Positions 15,917-25,730 are shown, counted from the first letter of the stretch. The stretch is 64,000 nt of DNA from Alkalibacterium sp049389645 (GCF_049389645.1 NZ_CP186540.1:310001-374000); one strand, 5' to 3'. Notes: generated from the sequence alone by a model not told the origin. Numbers and translations: made by a program.

Positions 15917-16600
15917 TTACAATGCCCCGCATTCTTTTAGACTGACATATCGATCTTCTCCTATAATAAAATGATCAAGAAGTTCGATGCCCACAATTTT
16001 CCCGGCTTCACTCATTCTTTTCGTAAATGCCAGATCCGCTTCTGAAGGTTCAGGGTTTCCAGATGGATGATTGTGAGCGATGATGATTCTTGCAGAAGAA
16101 TATTTGATAGCAGCTTTAAAAATCTCCCTAGGATGAGCGACGCTGGAGTTTAAACTTCCTTTAAATATGGTCTCTTTTTTTATTATTTCATTTTTAGTAT
16201 TTAAAAACAATCCGACAACTAGCTCTTGTTGTAAACCTTTAAGTTCTTCCATTAATAATTTCCCAACAAATTGACTTGAAGTAATGACACCTTCTTTCAA
16301 AACTGTTGATTTTGCCATTCGTTTACCAAGTTCAATAGAAGCAAGTAATTCAACCGCTTTTGCTTTCCCTATACCTGGTATGGATAGTAATTCTTCAAGA
16401 GATGCGTTTTTAAACATATATAAATCATCAAAGTATGAGAAAACCTGCATGCTCAGCTGTAACACATTGTAGTCCTTGGTCCCCGTTCTCAATAAAATCG
16501 CGAGTAATTCATGGTTCGCTAAGGCAGCAGGTCCATATTCTGCCATCCTCTCTCTAGGTCGTGACTGTTCTGGAACATCAACAAATTTTTGATTAAGCAT
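15917..16600 (-). CDS. radC: RadC family JAB/MPN-domain protein
   Basis: Conserved protein of unclear function, once linked to DNA repair. 227 residues. An N-terminal helix-hairpin-helix (LLSIPGIGKAKAVELLAS) precedes a JAB/MPN metalloprotease-like domain with the zinc motif HNHPSGNPEPSEAD. The start is ATG at 16600, following AGGAGGGAAATAT; the longer frame to 16657 reads back through a terminator hairpin. It is the next gene after valS and the HAD phosphatase, separated from them by that terminator. Confidence 0.93.
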   Translation of the reverse strand: MLNQKFVDVPEQSRPRERMAEYGPAALANHELLAILLRTGTKDYNVLQLSMQVFSYFDDLYMFKNASLEELLSIPGIGKAKAVELLASIELGKRMAKSTVLKEGVITSSQFVGKLLMEELKGLQQELVVGLFLNTKNEIIKKETIFKGSLNSSVAHPREIFKAAIKYSSARIIIAHNHPSGNPEPSEADLAFTKRMSEAGKIVGIELLDHFIIGEDRYVSLKECGAL

Positions 16601-16612
16601 ATATTTCCCTCC

Positions 16613-16649
16613 TAAATAAAAAGAAGAGAAGATTTTAATCTTCTCTTCT
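16613..16649 (-). terminator. Terminator between the HAD gene and radC
   Basis: Minus-strand 12-13 bp stem AGAAGAGAAGATT/AATCTTCTCTTCT followed by TTTTTATTT. The T-run runs almost into the radC ribosome site, so any radC transcript from upstream is read-through. Confidence 0.75.
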
Positions 16650-16663
16650 ATATACACTATCCA

Positions 16664-17320
16664 TTAAATTATTTTCTCACTTTTTATTTTCATTAAAACT
16701 TCTTCCAAACTCTCGCAAATATCTAGCGTTTTAGCTTTTGCCTCTTCATTCGGGTGAATTAAGTCGGGAACCATTATGACTTTGTATCCAGCTGAACAGG
16801 CCGCTCGTATACCGTTTAAAGAGTCTTCCAGTACTAATATTTCTGACGCTTCATTCCCAACTAATTGAACTGCTTTTTGGAATATTTCAGGATGAGGTTT
16901 AGATTTAGCAACCTCATCTCCCCCTATGAAATCATCAAAATATATGTGTAAATCAGTTAATCGTAATAATTTGTCTACGATCTTTCTTTCTGAACTAGAG
17001 GCTACAACTGTTTTGTACCCTTTTTCTTTTAAATAGGTAAGCAATTCTATAAGTCCTATTTTCAACTGAGGTAGCTCAGAAAATAAAAGATCTTCCAAAT
17101 CCTTTTTACTATCGACAATAAACTGATTCACTTTTTTTTCTGGAAACTGTCTATACATCGCTTCAAAGAAATCAGATTCACTCACGCCGATATATTTCTT
17201 ATAAAAAGAATAATCGAAGGGAATATTCAAAGCGTCCGCAGTCTTTTGATTAGCCCTATAGTAAAGAGGTTCGGTATCAAACATTAAGCCATCCATATCG
17301 AATATTACAATAGAATTCAT
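16664..17320 (-). CDS. HAD-superfamily phosphatase/phosphoglucomutase-like
   Basis: 218-residue haloacid dehalogenase subfamily I protein with a helical cap. Motif I IVIFDMDGLMFDTEPL, motif II VVASSSERK, motif III KSKPHPEIF, and motif IV ILVLEDSLNGIRAA are intact, so the catalytic aspartates are present. The DxD plus GLMFDTE pattern is shared with beta-phosphoglucomutase and sugar-phosphate phosphatases; the substrate cannot be assigned. It starts 2 bases after the valS stop, so the two genes are co-transcribed. Confidence 0.9.
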   Translation of the reverse strand: MNSIVIFDMDGLMFDTEPLYYRANQKTADALNIPFDYSFYKKYIGVSESDFFEAMYRQFPEKKVNQFIVDSKKDLEDLLFSELPQLKIGLIELLTYLKEKGYKTVVASSSERKIVDKLLRLTDLHIYFDDFIGGDEVAKSKPHPEIFQKAVQLVGNEASEILVLEDSLNGIRAACSAGYKVIMVPDLIHPNEEAKAKTLDICESLEEVLMKIKSEKII

Positions 17321-17322
17321 AT

Positions 17323-19971
17323 TTACCCTTCTTTTACTTGTTTTAGTTTTACGATTTGGTTCGTTATAGCATCATATTTCTCTTTGTAGTCTTTGCCTTT
17401 TTCTTTTTCAGCATTTACGATCTTATCTGGCGCATTTTGGACAAATTTTTCATTTGCCAGTTTTTGCTCCACTCTGTCTATTTCATTTTGCCACTTCGTT
17501 TTTTCCTGCTCTAGTCGTTCTATTTCTTCTTCAATGTCAACTAAACCAGCTAAGGGAAGATATACTTCTGCTCCGGAAATAACTGCTGATTTCACTTCGG
17601 CTGGCACGTCAACTTCAGTATCAATGATCAGCTCATTAGGATTACAAAATCGCTCGATAAATGACCGGTTCTCAAATAAGAAATCTTTTTCTTTCTCACT
17701 TTTTGTTTTTATCAATATATCAATCTTTTTAGATAACGAACGATTAGCTTCTAATCTTATCGAACGGACAGAACGAATCAATTCGGTGAGCATCTTCATA
17801 TTGATAATTGCTTCATCATCTTCGAATTCACTTGAAGTTACAGGATACTCTGCCACTACGAGCGATTGCCCTTCGTGAGGAATATGTTCCCATATTTCTT
17901 CTGTAACAAACGGCATAATTGGATGGAGTAAGCGCAACGTTTGATCCAGCACGTGAAGCAAGACAGACTTCGTAGTAACTTTTTGTTCATCTGTTCCTTG
18001 AATGAGCAATTCTTTACTCATTTCAATATACCAGTCACAGTAGTCATCCCAGATAAATGTGTATAGTCTTCTGCCGGCTTCACCGAATTCGAATTTTTCA
18101 AACAATTCAGTGACTTGTTTAATTGTTTCATTTAACCGGGCTAAAATCCATTTGTCTGCAATAGATTTCTCTCCCGACATGTCCCTATCAGAGTATGAAA
18201 AATCTTCTAAATTCATGATGACATAACGACTGGCATTCCATATTTTATTGATGAAATTCCAGGAAGCATCCATTTTTTCATAACTAAAGCGAACATCCTG
18301 CCCAGGAGCTGAACCATTTGATAAGAACCACCGTAAGGCGTCCGCACCATATTGATCGATCACTTCCATTGGGTCGATACCATTGCCTAATGATTTACTC
18401 ATTTTTCTGCCTTGTTCATCACGAATAAGACCATGAATCAATACATTTTTAAATGGCGCTTTCCCGGTAAATTCTAAACTTTGGAAAATCATGCGACTGA
18501 CCCAGAAGAATATGATGTCATATCCAGTTACTAAAGTACTTGTCGGGAAATATTTCTTGAAATCCTCTTCATCTTCGTTGGGCCAGCCCATAGTGGAGAA
18601 AGGCCAGAGAGCTGAACTGAACCACGTGTCAAGCACGTCATTATCCTGCTCCCAATTTTCACTGTCTTTAGGAGCGGCTTCTCCTACATATATCTCACCA
18701 GTTTCTTTATGATACCAAGCGGGAATACGGTGTCCCCACCAAAGCTGTCTGGAAATTACCCAATCGTGTACATTTTCCATCCAGTTATTAAACGTTTTTT
18801 CGAATCGTTCAGGTACAAACTCCACTTTATCTTCAGTTAATTGGTTTTCTAGCGCACGTTCAGCTAGTGGCTGCATTTTAACAAACCATTGCGTTGACAA
18901 TCTCGGTTCGACGATAACGCCAGTACGTTCTGAGTGTCCGACACTGTGGATCATCTCTTCAACTTTTATTAGATACCCTTGATCTTTCAAATCTTTAACT
19001 AAAGCTTTTCTCGCTTCAAACCGATCCATACCTTCGTATTTTCCAGCTAATTCATTCATTGAGCCATCAGTACTCATGACATTCACTTGCTCTAAATCAT
19101 GACGCTTACCGATTTCAAAATCATTAGGATCATGGGCTGGAGTGATCTTAACCACACCCGTCCCGAACTCTGCGTCTACATAATCATCCGCAATAACAGT
19201 TAATTCACGTTCTACGATAGGCAATAAAACTTTTTTGCCAATCAAATGCTGGTATCTTTCGTCGTCAGGATGGACAGCGATTGCTGTATCCCCGAGCATT
19301 GTCTCTGGACGAGTTGTGGCGATTTCTACTGTCTCCTCAGTACCAATGATTGGGTATTTGATATGGTAAAACGCGCCATTCACATCTTTATGATCCACTT
19401 CGATATCAGAGAGCGCAGTTTGAGCTTTAGGATCCCAATTGATAATATATTCTCCACGATAAATCAGACCTTTTTTATACAGATCAACAAATACTTTGTT
19501 TACCGCGTCATTGAGTCCTTCATCTAGAGTAAATCGTTCTCTGGAATAATCAACCGAGATACCTACTTTTGACCATTGAGTCCGAATGTTACCCGCATAT
19601 TCCTCTTTCCATTCCCAAACTTTTTCTATGAATTTTTCTCTACCTAAGTCATATTTCGAGATAGAATCCTGCGCTAGTTTTTCTTCGACTTTAGCTTGGG
19701 TAGCGATCCCAGCATGATCCATGCCTGGTAACCATAACGTGTCATGCCCTTGCATTCTTTTTTGACGAATGATGATGTCTTGTAATGTCGTATCCCAAGC
19801 ATGACCTAAATGCAATTTACCCGTAACGTTAGGCGGTGGGATAACAACCGAGTAAGGTTCAATACCTGTTTCATTCGGTTTGAATAAATCCTCTTTTACC
19901 CACTGCTCGTATCTTCCTTCTTCTACTTTTAAAGGCTCATATTTTTTTGACATATCTTTTGCTTTTTCCAT
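17323..19971 (-). CDS. valS: Valyl-tRNA synthetase
   Basis: Class I synthetase of 882 residues charging tRNA-Val. The HIGH motif appears as HLGHAW in PPPNVTGKLHLGHAW, KMSKS as GRKMSKSLGNGIDP, and an editing (CP1) domain occupies the middle (TRPETMLGDTAIAVHP). The C-terminal coiled-coil arm is rich in K/E (EEEIERLEQEKTKWQNEID). ATG at 19971 follows AAAGGAG with 9-base spacing; a second ATG at 19953 is possible. Under a Val T-box. Confidence 0.97.
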   Translation of the reverse strand: MEKAKDMSKKYEPLKVEEGRYEQWVKEDLFKPNETGIEPYSVVIPPPNVTGKLHLGHAWDTTLQDIIIRQKRMQGHDTLWLPGMDHAGIATQAKVEEKLAQDSISKYDLGREKFIEKVWEWKEEYAGNIRTQWSKVGISVDYSRERFTLDEGLNDAVNKVFVDLYKKGLIYRGEYIINWDPKAQTALSDIEVDHKDVNGAFYHIKYPIIGTEETVEIATTRPETMLGDTAIAVHPDDERYQHLIGKKVLLPIVERELTVIADDYVDAEFGTGVVKITPAHDPNDFEIGKRHDLEQVNVMSTDGSMNELAGKYEGMDRFEARKALVKDLKDQGYLIKVEEMIHSVGHSERTGVIVEPRLSTQWFVKMQPLAERALENQLTEDKVEFVPERFEKTFNNWMENVHDWVISRQLWWGHRIPAWYHKETGEIYVGEAAPKDSENWEQDNDVLDTWFSSALWPFSTMGWPNEDEEDFKKYFPTSTLVTGYDIIFFWVSRMIFQSLEFTGKAPFKNVLIHGLIRDEQGRKMSKSLGNGIDPMEVIDQYGADALRWFLSNGSAPGQDVRFSYEKMDASWNFINKIWNASRYVIMNLEDFSYSDRDMSGEKSIADKWILARLNETIKQVTELFEKFEFGEAGRRLYTFIWDDYCDWYIEMSKELLIQGTDEQKVTTKSVLLHVLDQTLRLLHPIMPFVTEEIWEHIPHEGQSLVVAEYPVTSSEFEDDEAIINMKMLTELIRSVRSIRLEANRSLSKKIDILIKTKSEKEKDFLFENRSFIERFCNPNELIIDTEVDVPAEVKSAVISGAEVYLPLAGLVDIEEEIERLEQEKTKWQNEIDRVEQKLANEKFVQNAPDKIVNAEKEKGKDYKEKYDAITNQIVKLKQVKEG

Positions 19972-19992
19972 TTAGTTTCACTCCTTTTTTTC

Positions 19993-20235
19993 ATAAAAAA
20001 AAGCACTCATCCTAAAACTATAGGACGAATGCTTCGCGGTACCACCTAAATTATCATTACATAATTGAATAATGATCTCTTAATAACAGAAATAATGGCC
20101 TGTTAGTCCAGCTATAGCTACTTCTCTTCACTATATCAGCTTTCATGCTACTTCTTAATTAGACTAATCAGGGATTTCCAGCAGACACCCATTCTCTGAG
20201 ATTATCATAATCAATACTACTCATGATCATTGCTT
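19993..20235 (-). promoter_or_regulatory. T-box riboswitch upstream of valS (specifier GUA, Val)
   Basis: On the minus strand: AGTAGTA specifier-loop element, CAGAGAA, GGG...TCCC distal arm, GAA-GTA-G with a flanking helix TCATG/CATGA, so the specifier is GUA for valine. The T-box is AGGTGGTACCGCG, whose TGGT bulge fits tRNA-Val A73. The terminator GCATTCGTCCT/AGGATGAGTGC with eight T follows. Uncharged tRNA-Val would favour read-through into valS. Confidence 0.92.
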
Positions 20236-20250
20236 ATTCTATTTAGTTAT

Positions 20251-20754
20251 TTAACTTAATTCTGCCTCTTCATGTCTTGCAGCAGATAAAGCTTCTTCAA
20301 AGTGCGGATCGCCTGACATCTCTTTTACTATTTCTCTATGGACAATCTGTCCGTGTCTGTTTAAAACAAATACAGCACGCGCTATTTTATCTAATCTTTT
20401 AATATATAAGCCATATTCTTTTGCAAAAGTTCGTTCGCCATCGTGTAACAATATGGTTTCAACATCTTTTGACTGACCCCATTCTGATTGTTGTTCTACG
20501 GTGTTTGTTGAAATAGATAGAACGGTCGTATTGCTTAAGTTTTTTGCCTCTTCGTTAAAAGTATCTGTTTGTCGTGCACATGTACTTGTTACTATATCAG
20601 GAAAAGTACTCAAGATAACAACTTCTCCTACAAAGTCTGAAAGTTTTACATCCTCGTTCTTTAAATTCTTAAGGTTAAAGGAAGGAGCGTTATCTCCCAC
20701 TTCTGGAATTGGTCCGTTCGTTTCGAATTTCTCACCTTTTAATGCTACGTCCAT
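20251..20754 (-). CDS. tpx: Thiol peroxidase, Tpx family (only one cysteine)
   Basis: Peroxiredoxin of the Tpx subfamily, 167 residues, reducing hydroperoxides. The peroxidatic site is FPDIVTSTCARQT with Cys59, matching the Tpx TSVCxxQT pattern. The usual resolving cysteine about 35 residues later is missing: the region reads NTVEQQSEWGQSKDV, and Cys59 is the only cysteine in the protein. It would therefore have to use an outside thiol. ATG at 20754 follows AGAAGGGG. Single gene upstream of the valS T-box. Confidence 0.9.
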   Translation of the reverse strand: MDVALKGEKFETNGPIPEVGDNAPSFNLKNLKNEDVKLSDFVGEVVILSTFPDIVTSTCARQTDTFNEEAKNLSNTTVLSISTNTVEQQSEWGQSKDVETILLHDGERTFAKEYGLYIKRLDKIARAVFVLNRHGQIVHREIVKEMSGDPHFEEALSAARHEEAELS

Positions 20755-20774
20755 GATTTCCCCTTCTTTCGTAT

Positions 20775-20803
20775 ATTATACACTCAGTGTAACTGTTTCG
20801 AAA
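20775..20803 (-). promoter_or_regulatory. Putative promoter of tpx
   Basis: Minus-strand TTTCGA (20798-20803), 17-base spacer, TATAAT (20775-20780). The -10 is perfect; the -35 is weak. Confidence 0.5.
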
Positions 20804-20823
20804 GAGGATTTGCAAATTAAACA

Positions 20824-22041
20824 TCATAATAAATCAGCAAATGTTTTTTCTAATTTCTTATTCTCATTTGTTTCTGTATTTATTTGTTCGATTTTTATCC
20901 CGTTCAAAGCATTGGTCATTAAATCTGAAACATTCAACATATTCTCGAAATCTTGAATTTTGTTCAATTTCGGTTTAGTCTTTGGATTGCTTGAAGCAAA
21001 AATAGTGCAACAATCTTCAAAAGGCTGTATAGCTAATTCAAAGGTATCAATTTGCTTGGCGATATCTATAATATCATTCTTATCCGTAGTGATCAAAGGA
21101 CGCAATACCGGTGTGCTCGTTACTGCGTTGATCGCCAGCATACTTTCAAGCGTCTGTGATGCAACCTGTCCTAGAGACTCACCATTGACAATAGCTAACC
21201 CGTGACGTTTTATTCTGATTTCGTCGGTCAACCTGAACATCATTCTTCTTGTGATTGTCATGGAGTACTCTTCCGGAATCACTTTTTTTATCTGTTCTTG
21301 AATTTCTGTAAAAGGAACCTCAATAAATGTGATTTCTCCAGCAAAACGAGCTAATTTGGCTGTTAAATCTTTTGCTTTTTTTAACGCTTGGGGACTAGTA
21401 TACGGAGGGCTATGGAAATGAACAGCCTCAATCTCCATCCCCCGTCTCAGAGCCAAATAGCCTGCTACAGGTGAATCTATACCACCTGACAGCATAAGCA
21501 TACCCTTGCCAGACGAACCGACTGGCAGACCGCCTAAGCCCTGAAGTGTATCGATTGAAATATAGATTCCGCGATCTCTTACTTCAATTCTTGCAGTTAA
21601 TGTAGGATCCTTCATTTGAACATGAATATCATCGAAAGCATCCTCAACTGCTGTACCAATCATGCGATTAATTTCATGGGTGTCAAATTCAAATGAGTGA
21701 TCTGCTCGTTTCGTATTGATTTTGAAAGACATTCCTGGACTGTAATGGCTTTTCATTAAATCTATGACCGCATCCTTAGCTGCATCGACCGATTTTTCAA
21801 CTCTTATAACTGGTGAAAAGGATTGAATACCGAATACATCATGCATCTTTTCAATCACTGACTCAGCATCTTCACCGTTTAATTTCACATGCATACGATC
21901 ACGATTAAAGGTGATTTTCAAGTCCTTATATCTTAGCAACTCACTTCTTAAATGTTTATTTAATTTTTTAATAAAGTGCTTCTTATTTTTACCTTTAGTG
22001 GATAGTTCCCCGTATCTTATCATTATTTCCGTGATTTCCAA
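20824..22041 (-). CDS. thiI: tRNA 4-thiouridine synthase / thiamine sulfur transferase ThiI
   Basis: Makes s4U8 in tRNA using sulfur delivered by a cysteine desulfurase. 405 residues: ferredoxin-like and THUMP domains in the first half, then the PP-loop ATP pyrophosphatase with MLMLSGGIDSPVAG (SGGIDS at 185-190). The C-terminal rhodanese domain of the E. coli enzyme is absent, as in other Firmicutes. FEDCCTIFASSNP carries a conserved cysteine pair. The start is TTG at 22041, 7 bases after AAAGGGG. Its partner desulfurase gene lies 12 bases upstream. Confidence 0.95.
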   Translation of the reverse strand: MEITEIMIRYGELSTKGKNKKHFIKKLNKHLRSELLRYKDLKITFNRDRMHVKLNGEDAESVIEKMHDVFGIQSFSPVIRVEKSVDAAKDAVIDLMKSHYSPGMSFKINTKRADHSFEFDTHEINRMIGTAVEDAFDDIHVQMKDPTLTARIEVRDRGIYISIDTLQGLGGLPVGSSGKGMLMLSGGIDSPVAGYLALRRGMEIEAVHFHSPPYTSPQALKKAKDLTAKLARFAGEITFIEVPFTEIQEQIKKVIPEEYSMTITRRMMFRLTDEIRIKRHGLAIVNGESLGQVASQTLESMLAINAVTSTPVLRPLITTDKNDIIDIAKQIDTFELAIQPFEDCCTIFASSNPKTKPKLNKIQDFENMLNVSDLMTNALNGIKIEQINTETNENKKLEKTFADLL

Positions 22042-22053
22042 ATTATTACCCCT

Positions 22054-23190
22054 TTATTCAATTAATTTCAATTGTGAATGTATCTCGTTGAATACTTTCT
22101 TAAAAACATCTACCTCTTGTTCAGTATTTAGATAGCTCAAGCTAATACGCACAGCAGATTCTGCTTCGCTTTTTGTGTAACCCATTTCTGCGATAGCATG
22201 AATTTTATCTTTTTTCTTACTTGAACAAGCACTTGTAGTTGACGTATAAATATCTTCTCTTTCTAATGCGTGAACCACTACTTCTCCTCGAATGTTCTTT
22301 ATTCCAAAACAAATGATATGAGGGGCACTTTCTTTTGGCGTAAATACTGTTACTTTATCAAGCGTTGATAGATAATCTATAATCAGATTTTTCATCTTTA
22401 CTAATTCAACTTTACTATCGGTCTTTTTTTCCATCAGCAATCTTAATGCCTTGGCCAAAGCAACACTTCCTGGGACATTCTCAGTACCGCTTCTCAGGTT
22501 ATTCTCCTGCCCTCCACCACTCATCAAAGGAGCAAGTTGTCTACCTGCTTTTACGTAGATGAAACCTGTTCCTTTAGGCGCATGAAACTTATGGCCTGAA
22601 AAAACGGCCATATCGATCCTTGAGGAATTTAAATTCAAGTCTATTTTACCAACAGCTTGAACCGCATCCACATGGAAATGGATAGACGGATAGTGTTCGA
22701 GCAGCTCACCCACTTTTTTTAAAGGCTGCAGACTGCCCGTTTCACTGTTCACTGCCATTAAAGATACCAAAACCGTTTCTTTTGTGATTGCATTTTCCAG
22801 TTCATCAATATCAATTTTCCCTTCCTTATCAACCGGAAGATAAGTGACATCCCATCCTAAATTTTCAAGCTGCTCCAAACTTTTGATTACTGCAGGATGC
22901 TCCGTCGAGGCTGTAATAACATGACGACCATAATTCATTTTTTCAATAGCAGTACCTTTTATAGCCAGGTTATCACCTTCCGTACCGCCACTGGTAAAAT
23001 ATATTTCACCTTCACTTATATTCATTATATGAGCAATTTGCTTTCTAGATTGAGATAAAAGCTGCTGAGAGTGCTCACCTAACTGATGTAAACTCGACGG
23101 ATTACCAAAATAGTTTTCGCTGACTGATTGGTAGGTACTAAGTACTGTCGATTCTATTTTTGTTGTAGCGGCATTATCAAAATAAATCAT
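22054..23190 (-). CDS. Cysteine desulfurase (NifZ-like, ThiI partner)
   Basis: PLP-dependent cysteine desulfurase of 378 residues. Motifs: YFDNAATTKI, GNPSSLHQLGEHSQQLL, FTSGGTEGDNLAIKG, TASTEHPAV with the stacking histidine, PLP lysine near residue 201 in FSGHKFHAPKG, and the active-site loop TSTTSACSSKKK with Cys322. ATG at 23190 follows AGAGGTG; the longer frame to 23223 has no site. Next to thiI as in Bacillus nifZ-thiI, so it most likely supplies sulfur for s4U. Second paralogue in the window besides 1-450. Confidence 0.94.
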   Translation of the reverse strand: MIYFDNAATTKIESTVLSTYQSVSENYFGNPSSLHQLGEHSQQLLSQSRKQIAHIMNISEGEIYFTSGGTEGDNLAIKGTAIEKMNYGRHVITASTEHPAVIKSLEQLENLGWDVTYLPVDKEGKIDIDELENAITKETVLVSLMAVNSETGSLQPLKKVGELLEHYPSIHFHVDAVQAVGKIDLNLNSSRIDMAVFSGHKFHAPKGTGFIYVKAGRQLAPLMSGGGQENNLRSGTENVPGSVALAKALRLLMEKKTDSKVELVKMKNLIIDYLSTLDKVTVFTPKESAPHIICFGIKNIRGEVVVHALEREDIYTSTTSACSSKKKDKIHAIAEMGYTKSEAESAVRISLSYLNTEQEVDVFKKVFNEIHSQLKLIE

Positions 23191-23296
23191 CTGGCACCTC
23201 TTCTTAATACTTGTTTTAATCAAACTTTATCTATTATAACAAAATCTTTCATTGCCTCAAGCTGCCAGTGGTATTTCCATTCTACTAGAGTTCTCG

Positions 23297-23339
23297 AAAA
23301 AGACTCTTAGCCGATACTTTTGCAATCGGTCTAAGAGTC
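23297..23339 (-). terminator. Terminator of ezrA
   Basis: Minus-strand GACTCTTAG-A-CCGAT pairs with ATCGG-CTAAGAGTC, followed by five T. It separates ezrA from the desulfurase-thiI pair. Confidence 0.85.
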
Positions 23340-23351
23340 TATACGTATGAT

Positions 23352-25070
23352 TTATGCGTAGTTTTTTTCTTTATTATAAATTGCTTTAACTTCTTCAAAA
23401 GCTCCTGCTTCTATTGATTCCAGTTTTTCTCTTACCATTTTAAGTGACGTTTCATAGTCATATTCATCTAAAAATAACGCTTCGCTGTATTTGATTGTTT
23501 CAATCACACCTGGGTATTCTTCTTTATAACGGTACAAGCGTTGACTAGTTAGTTCAGTGAGTAGCGCATTGTCTACTATTTTCTCCGTTTCATCCGCTAA
23601 ATGCTCGATATCCTCATCACACAGCGCGTGAAGCTTCGTTACTTCTTTAAAATCTAATTTCGGTCTCGCTAACTCTACCGAGAGTTGTTCCAAATGATCA
23701 GTGGTATAGAAAAATATATCTAAATAATCATTCGGAAGACCTGGGAGATGTTTTGCTTGTATATATCTTTTCATTTCTCTTAAAGACTGTTCCATATCCT
23801 CTAGGTCATTTTTGATTTCTTTTTCTTTTTCTCTATAAGAGTATAAGCTTTCAGAAAGAGAATCGTATGACTTTGAAAGGTTCTCAAATCGATCGAACGC
23901 TTGGATCAACAATGTTTCTGCATCTGAGTAAGCTATATCATTTTTACCAACCTGAGCTGAAACATCAGAGACAAGTTGTTTCTGTTCTTTCACAACCTTG
24001 TTCAGTTCCAGATACGTTTCATGCTCTTCTTGATAAAGATGATAACTTTGACCTATACGATCAAGTTCCAAACTCAATTCCTTGCTTTGATTAGTAACAT
24101 AGTACATAATCTTCGGCAATTTCCTCGAGAGCTTTTCAGTAGCATGTTTGGCACTTATTTCTTTTTCCATTGTACCGTATAATTCATCAATTAAATCCTC
24201 AACAATTTCTTGTTCAGATTCTATGGCTTCCAGTTTAAGCTTAGATAATAGCTTCTTTAAATGAGTGATTTTACCAGCGAGAAGACTGATTTTTTCTTCC
24301 ATATCAACCGATTCAGGAAAATTATACTCTTGAATAACTAGTTTTTTATGACCTTCTTCGATTTCTTCCAGTTGTTTATCGTAATTGTTTTCTATTTTAT
24401 CATTAAGTTTAGGTATAGATACCATCATTATTTCCATTTCAGTTAAGCGTGTTTCCAATTGGCTCACAACTTTTTTCGCTTCTTCGTGGTCTCCCGAGGC
24501 GGTCAAGTCTGAGAAAGAAGTGAATAAATTTTCCATTACTCCCAATTTCTCTTCAAGACTATTGATAGAATCCCCAAATGTGAAGCTTTTGGCTAACAGT
24601 TCTTTTCTAACTTTATGGTAACGTTTTTTAATTGTTTCTATTTTCCTTAGGTTTGCTTGTTCTCTCTGTAAAAGCTCCTCTAAATTTTGAGATGTTATTG
24701 CTAAGCTATTCTCAGTCTCTTTTATTAACTCAACCGCCTTTTTTTCACTCTTAGTCGATTGATTAAAACGGTAACGATCAGTGGATTGTTCAGCTTCAAA
24801 CAAATGAGACTCAATCGTTTGTAGATTCTTTCCTTCAATGTTATCAATGTCAGTTATTACTGCATTAGCTACTTCTTTCGATTGACCCGTGATCATCATT
24901 TTATCTAAAGTACGGACCTTATCAGTTGGAATTTTATTATAGAGTTCTTTTTTTTGACTATCTAGCTCATCAATTCTTTCAAAATGTTTCTTTTTCATAT
25001 AGTATGTACTGATATAAATTAATACAGCAAGTAATACAAGACTTAATGTAACAATTAATTCTACTGACAT
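23352..25070 (-). CDS. ezrA: Septation ring formation regulator EzrA
   Basis: Membrane-anchored regulator of FtsZ ring assembly in Firmicutes. 572 residues: an N-terminal membrane helix (VELIVTLSLVLLAVLIYIS) followed by spectrin-like coiled coils over the rest of the protein, rich in E, K and L. The start is ATG at 25070 after GGAGGCGAAAGC; the frame to 25133 has no ribosome site. Shares the intergenic region with divergent msrC. Confidence 0.94.
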   Translation of the reverse strand: MSVELIVTLSLVLLAVLIYISTYYMKKKHFERIDELDSQKKELYNKIPTDKVRTLDKMMITGQSKEVANAVITDIDNIEGKNLQTIESHLFEAEQSTDRYRFNQSTKSEKKAVELIKETENSLAITSQNLEELLQREQANLRKIETIKKRYHKVRKELLAKSFTFGDSINSLEEKLGVMENLFTSFSDLTASGDHEEAKKVVSQLETRLTEMEIMMVSIPKLNDKIENNYDKQLEEIEEGHKKLVIQEYNFPESVDMEEKISLLAGKITHLKKLLSKLKLEAIESEQEIVEDLIDELYGTMEKEISAKHATEKLSRKLPKIMYYVTNQSKELSLELDRIGQSYHLYQEEHETYLELNKVVKEQKQLVSDVSAQVGKNDIAYSDAETLLIQAFDRFENLSKSYDSLSESLYSYREKEKEIKNDLEDMEQSLREMKRYIQAKHLPGLPNDYLDIFFYTTDHLEQLSVELARPKLDFKEVTKLHALCDEDIEHLADETEKIVDNALLTELTSQRLYRYKEEYPGVIETIKYSEALFLDEYDYETSLKMVREKLESIEAGAFEEVKAIYNKEKNYA

Positions 25071-25145
25071 GCTTTCGCCTCCAACAATTCTTTGCCTTTT
25101 ATGGCTTAGTCTCTCTTTTGTATAGTATATCAAACTTATGTAAAT

Positions 25146-25156
25146 TATGTTATACT
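25146..25156 (+). promoter_or_regulatory. Extended -10 promoter of msrC
   Basis: TATG-T-TATACT (TATACT at 25151-25156), an extended -10 element about 44 bases before the msrC start. Confidence 0.5.
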
Positions 25157-25199
25157 AGCAAGCAAATTAAATAAATTTAATTACAGAAAGGATCAACTT

Positions 25200-25664
25200 A
25201 TGTCACGCACGATAAAATTCATGTTAAATAAACAACTAGATGCCATCATCAAAGAGGAAAAAAATACAGTAGCTAATTTAAGTAATGCTTCTGCTTTGTT
25301 GTTTGATCAGCTTTCCAATATTAACTGGGCAGGCTTTTATTTATGGGATCCAGAAGATGATGAATTGGTTTTAGGACCCTTCCAAGGTAAAGTTGCTTGC
25401 ATTAGGATCAAACAGGGCGAAGGGGTCTGTGGGACTGCTTTTAAAGAACAACAATCCCTAATTGTCGATGATGTCCATCTCTTCCCTGGTCATATTGCCT
25501 GTGATGCTGCAAGCCAGTCGGAAATAGTTGTTCCTATAACAAAGAATGGTAAACAAATCGGTATTTTAGATATCGATGCACCTATTAAGAACAGATTCTC
25601 AGAAGAAGACCGCTCTATGCTAGAAGAATTTGTAGCTGTTTTGTTACAGTATATAGATATTTAA
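25200..25664 (+). CDS. msrC: Free methionine-(R)-sulfoxide reductase, GAF domain (YtsP/fRMsr)
   Basis: Reduces free L-methionine-(R)-S-oxide. 154-residue single GAF domain. The three catalytic/resolving cysteines of the family are present: Cys67 in KVACIRI, Cys77 in GEGVCGTA and Cys101 in HIACDAASQSEIV, as is INWAGFYLW. ATG at 25200 follows AAAGGATC. It lies between ezrA and rpsD, as ytsP does near these genes in Bacillus. Confidence 0.92.
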   Translation: MSRTIKFMLNKQLDAIIKEEKNTVANLSNASALLFDQLSNINWAGFYLWDPEDDELVLGPFQGKVACIRIKQGEGVCGTAFKEQQSLIVDDVHLFPGHIACDAASQSEIVVPITKNGKQIGILDIDAPIKNRFSEEDRSMLEEFVAVLLQYIDI

Positions 25665-25730
25665 ATACCGATCTATGATAATTTTTCCGATTTATGCTTT
25701 GTTTACCGAGTAGCGAACTAAATAATCATC

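Noticed and set aside
19246..19527. 93-codon plus-strand frame
   Set aside because: Antisense shadow of valS.
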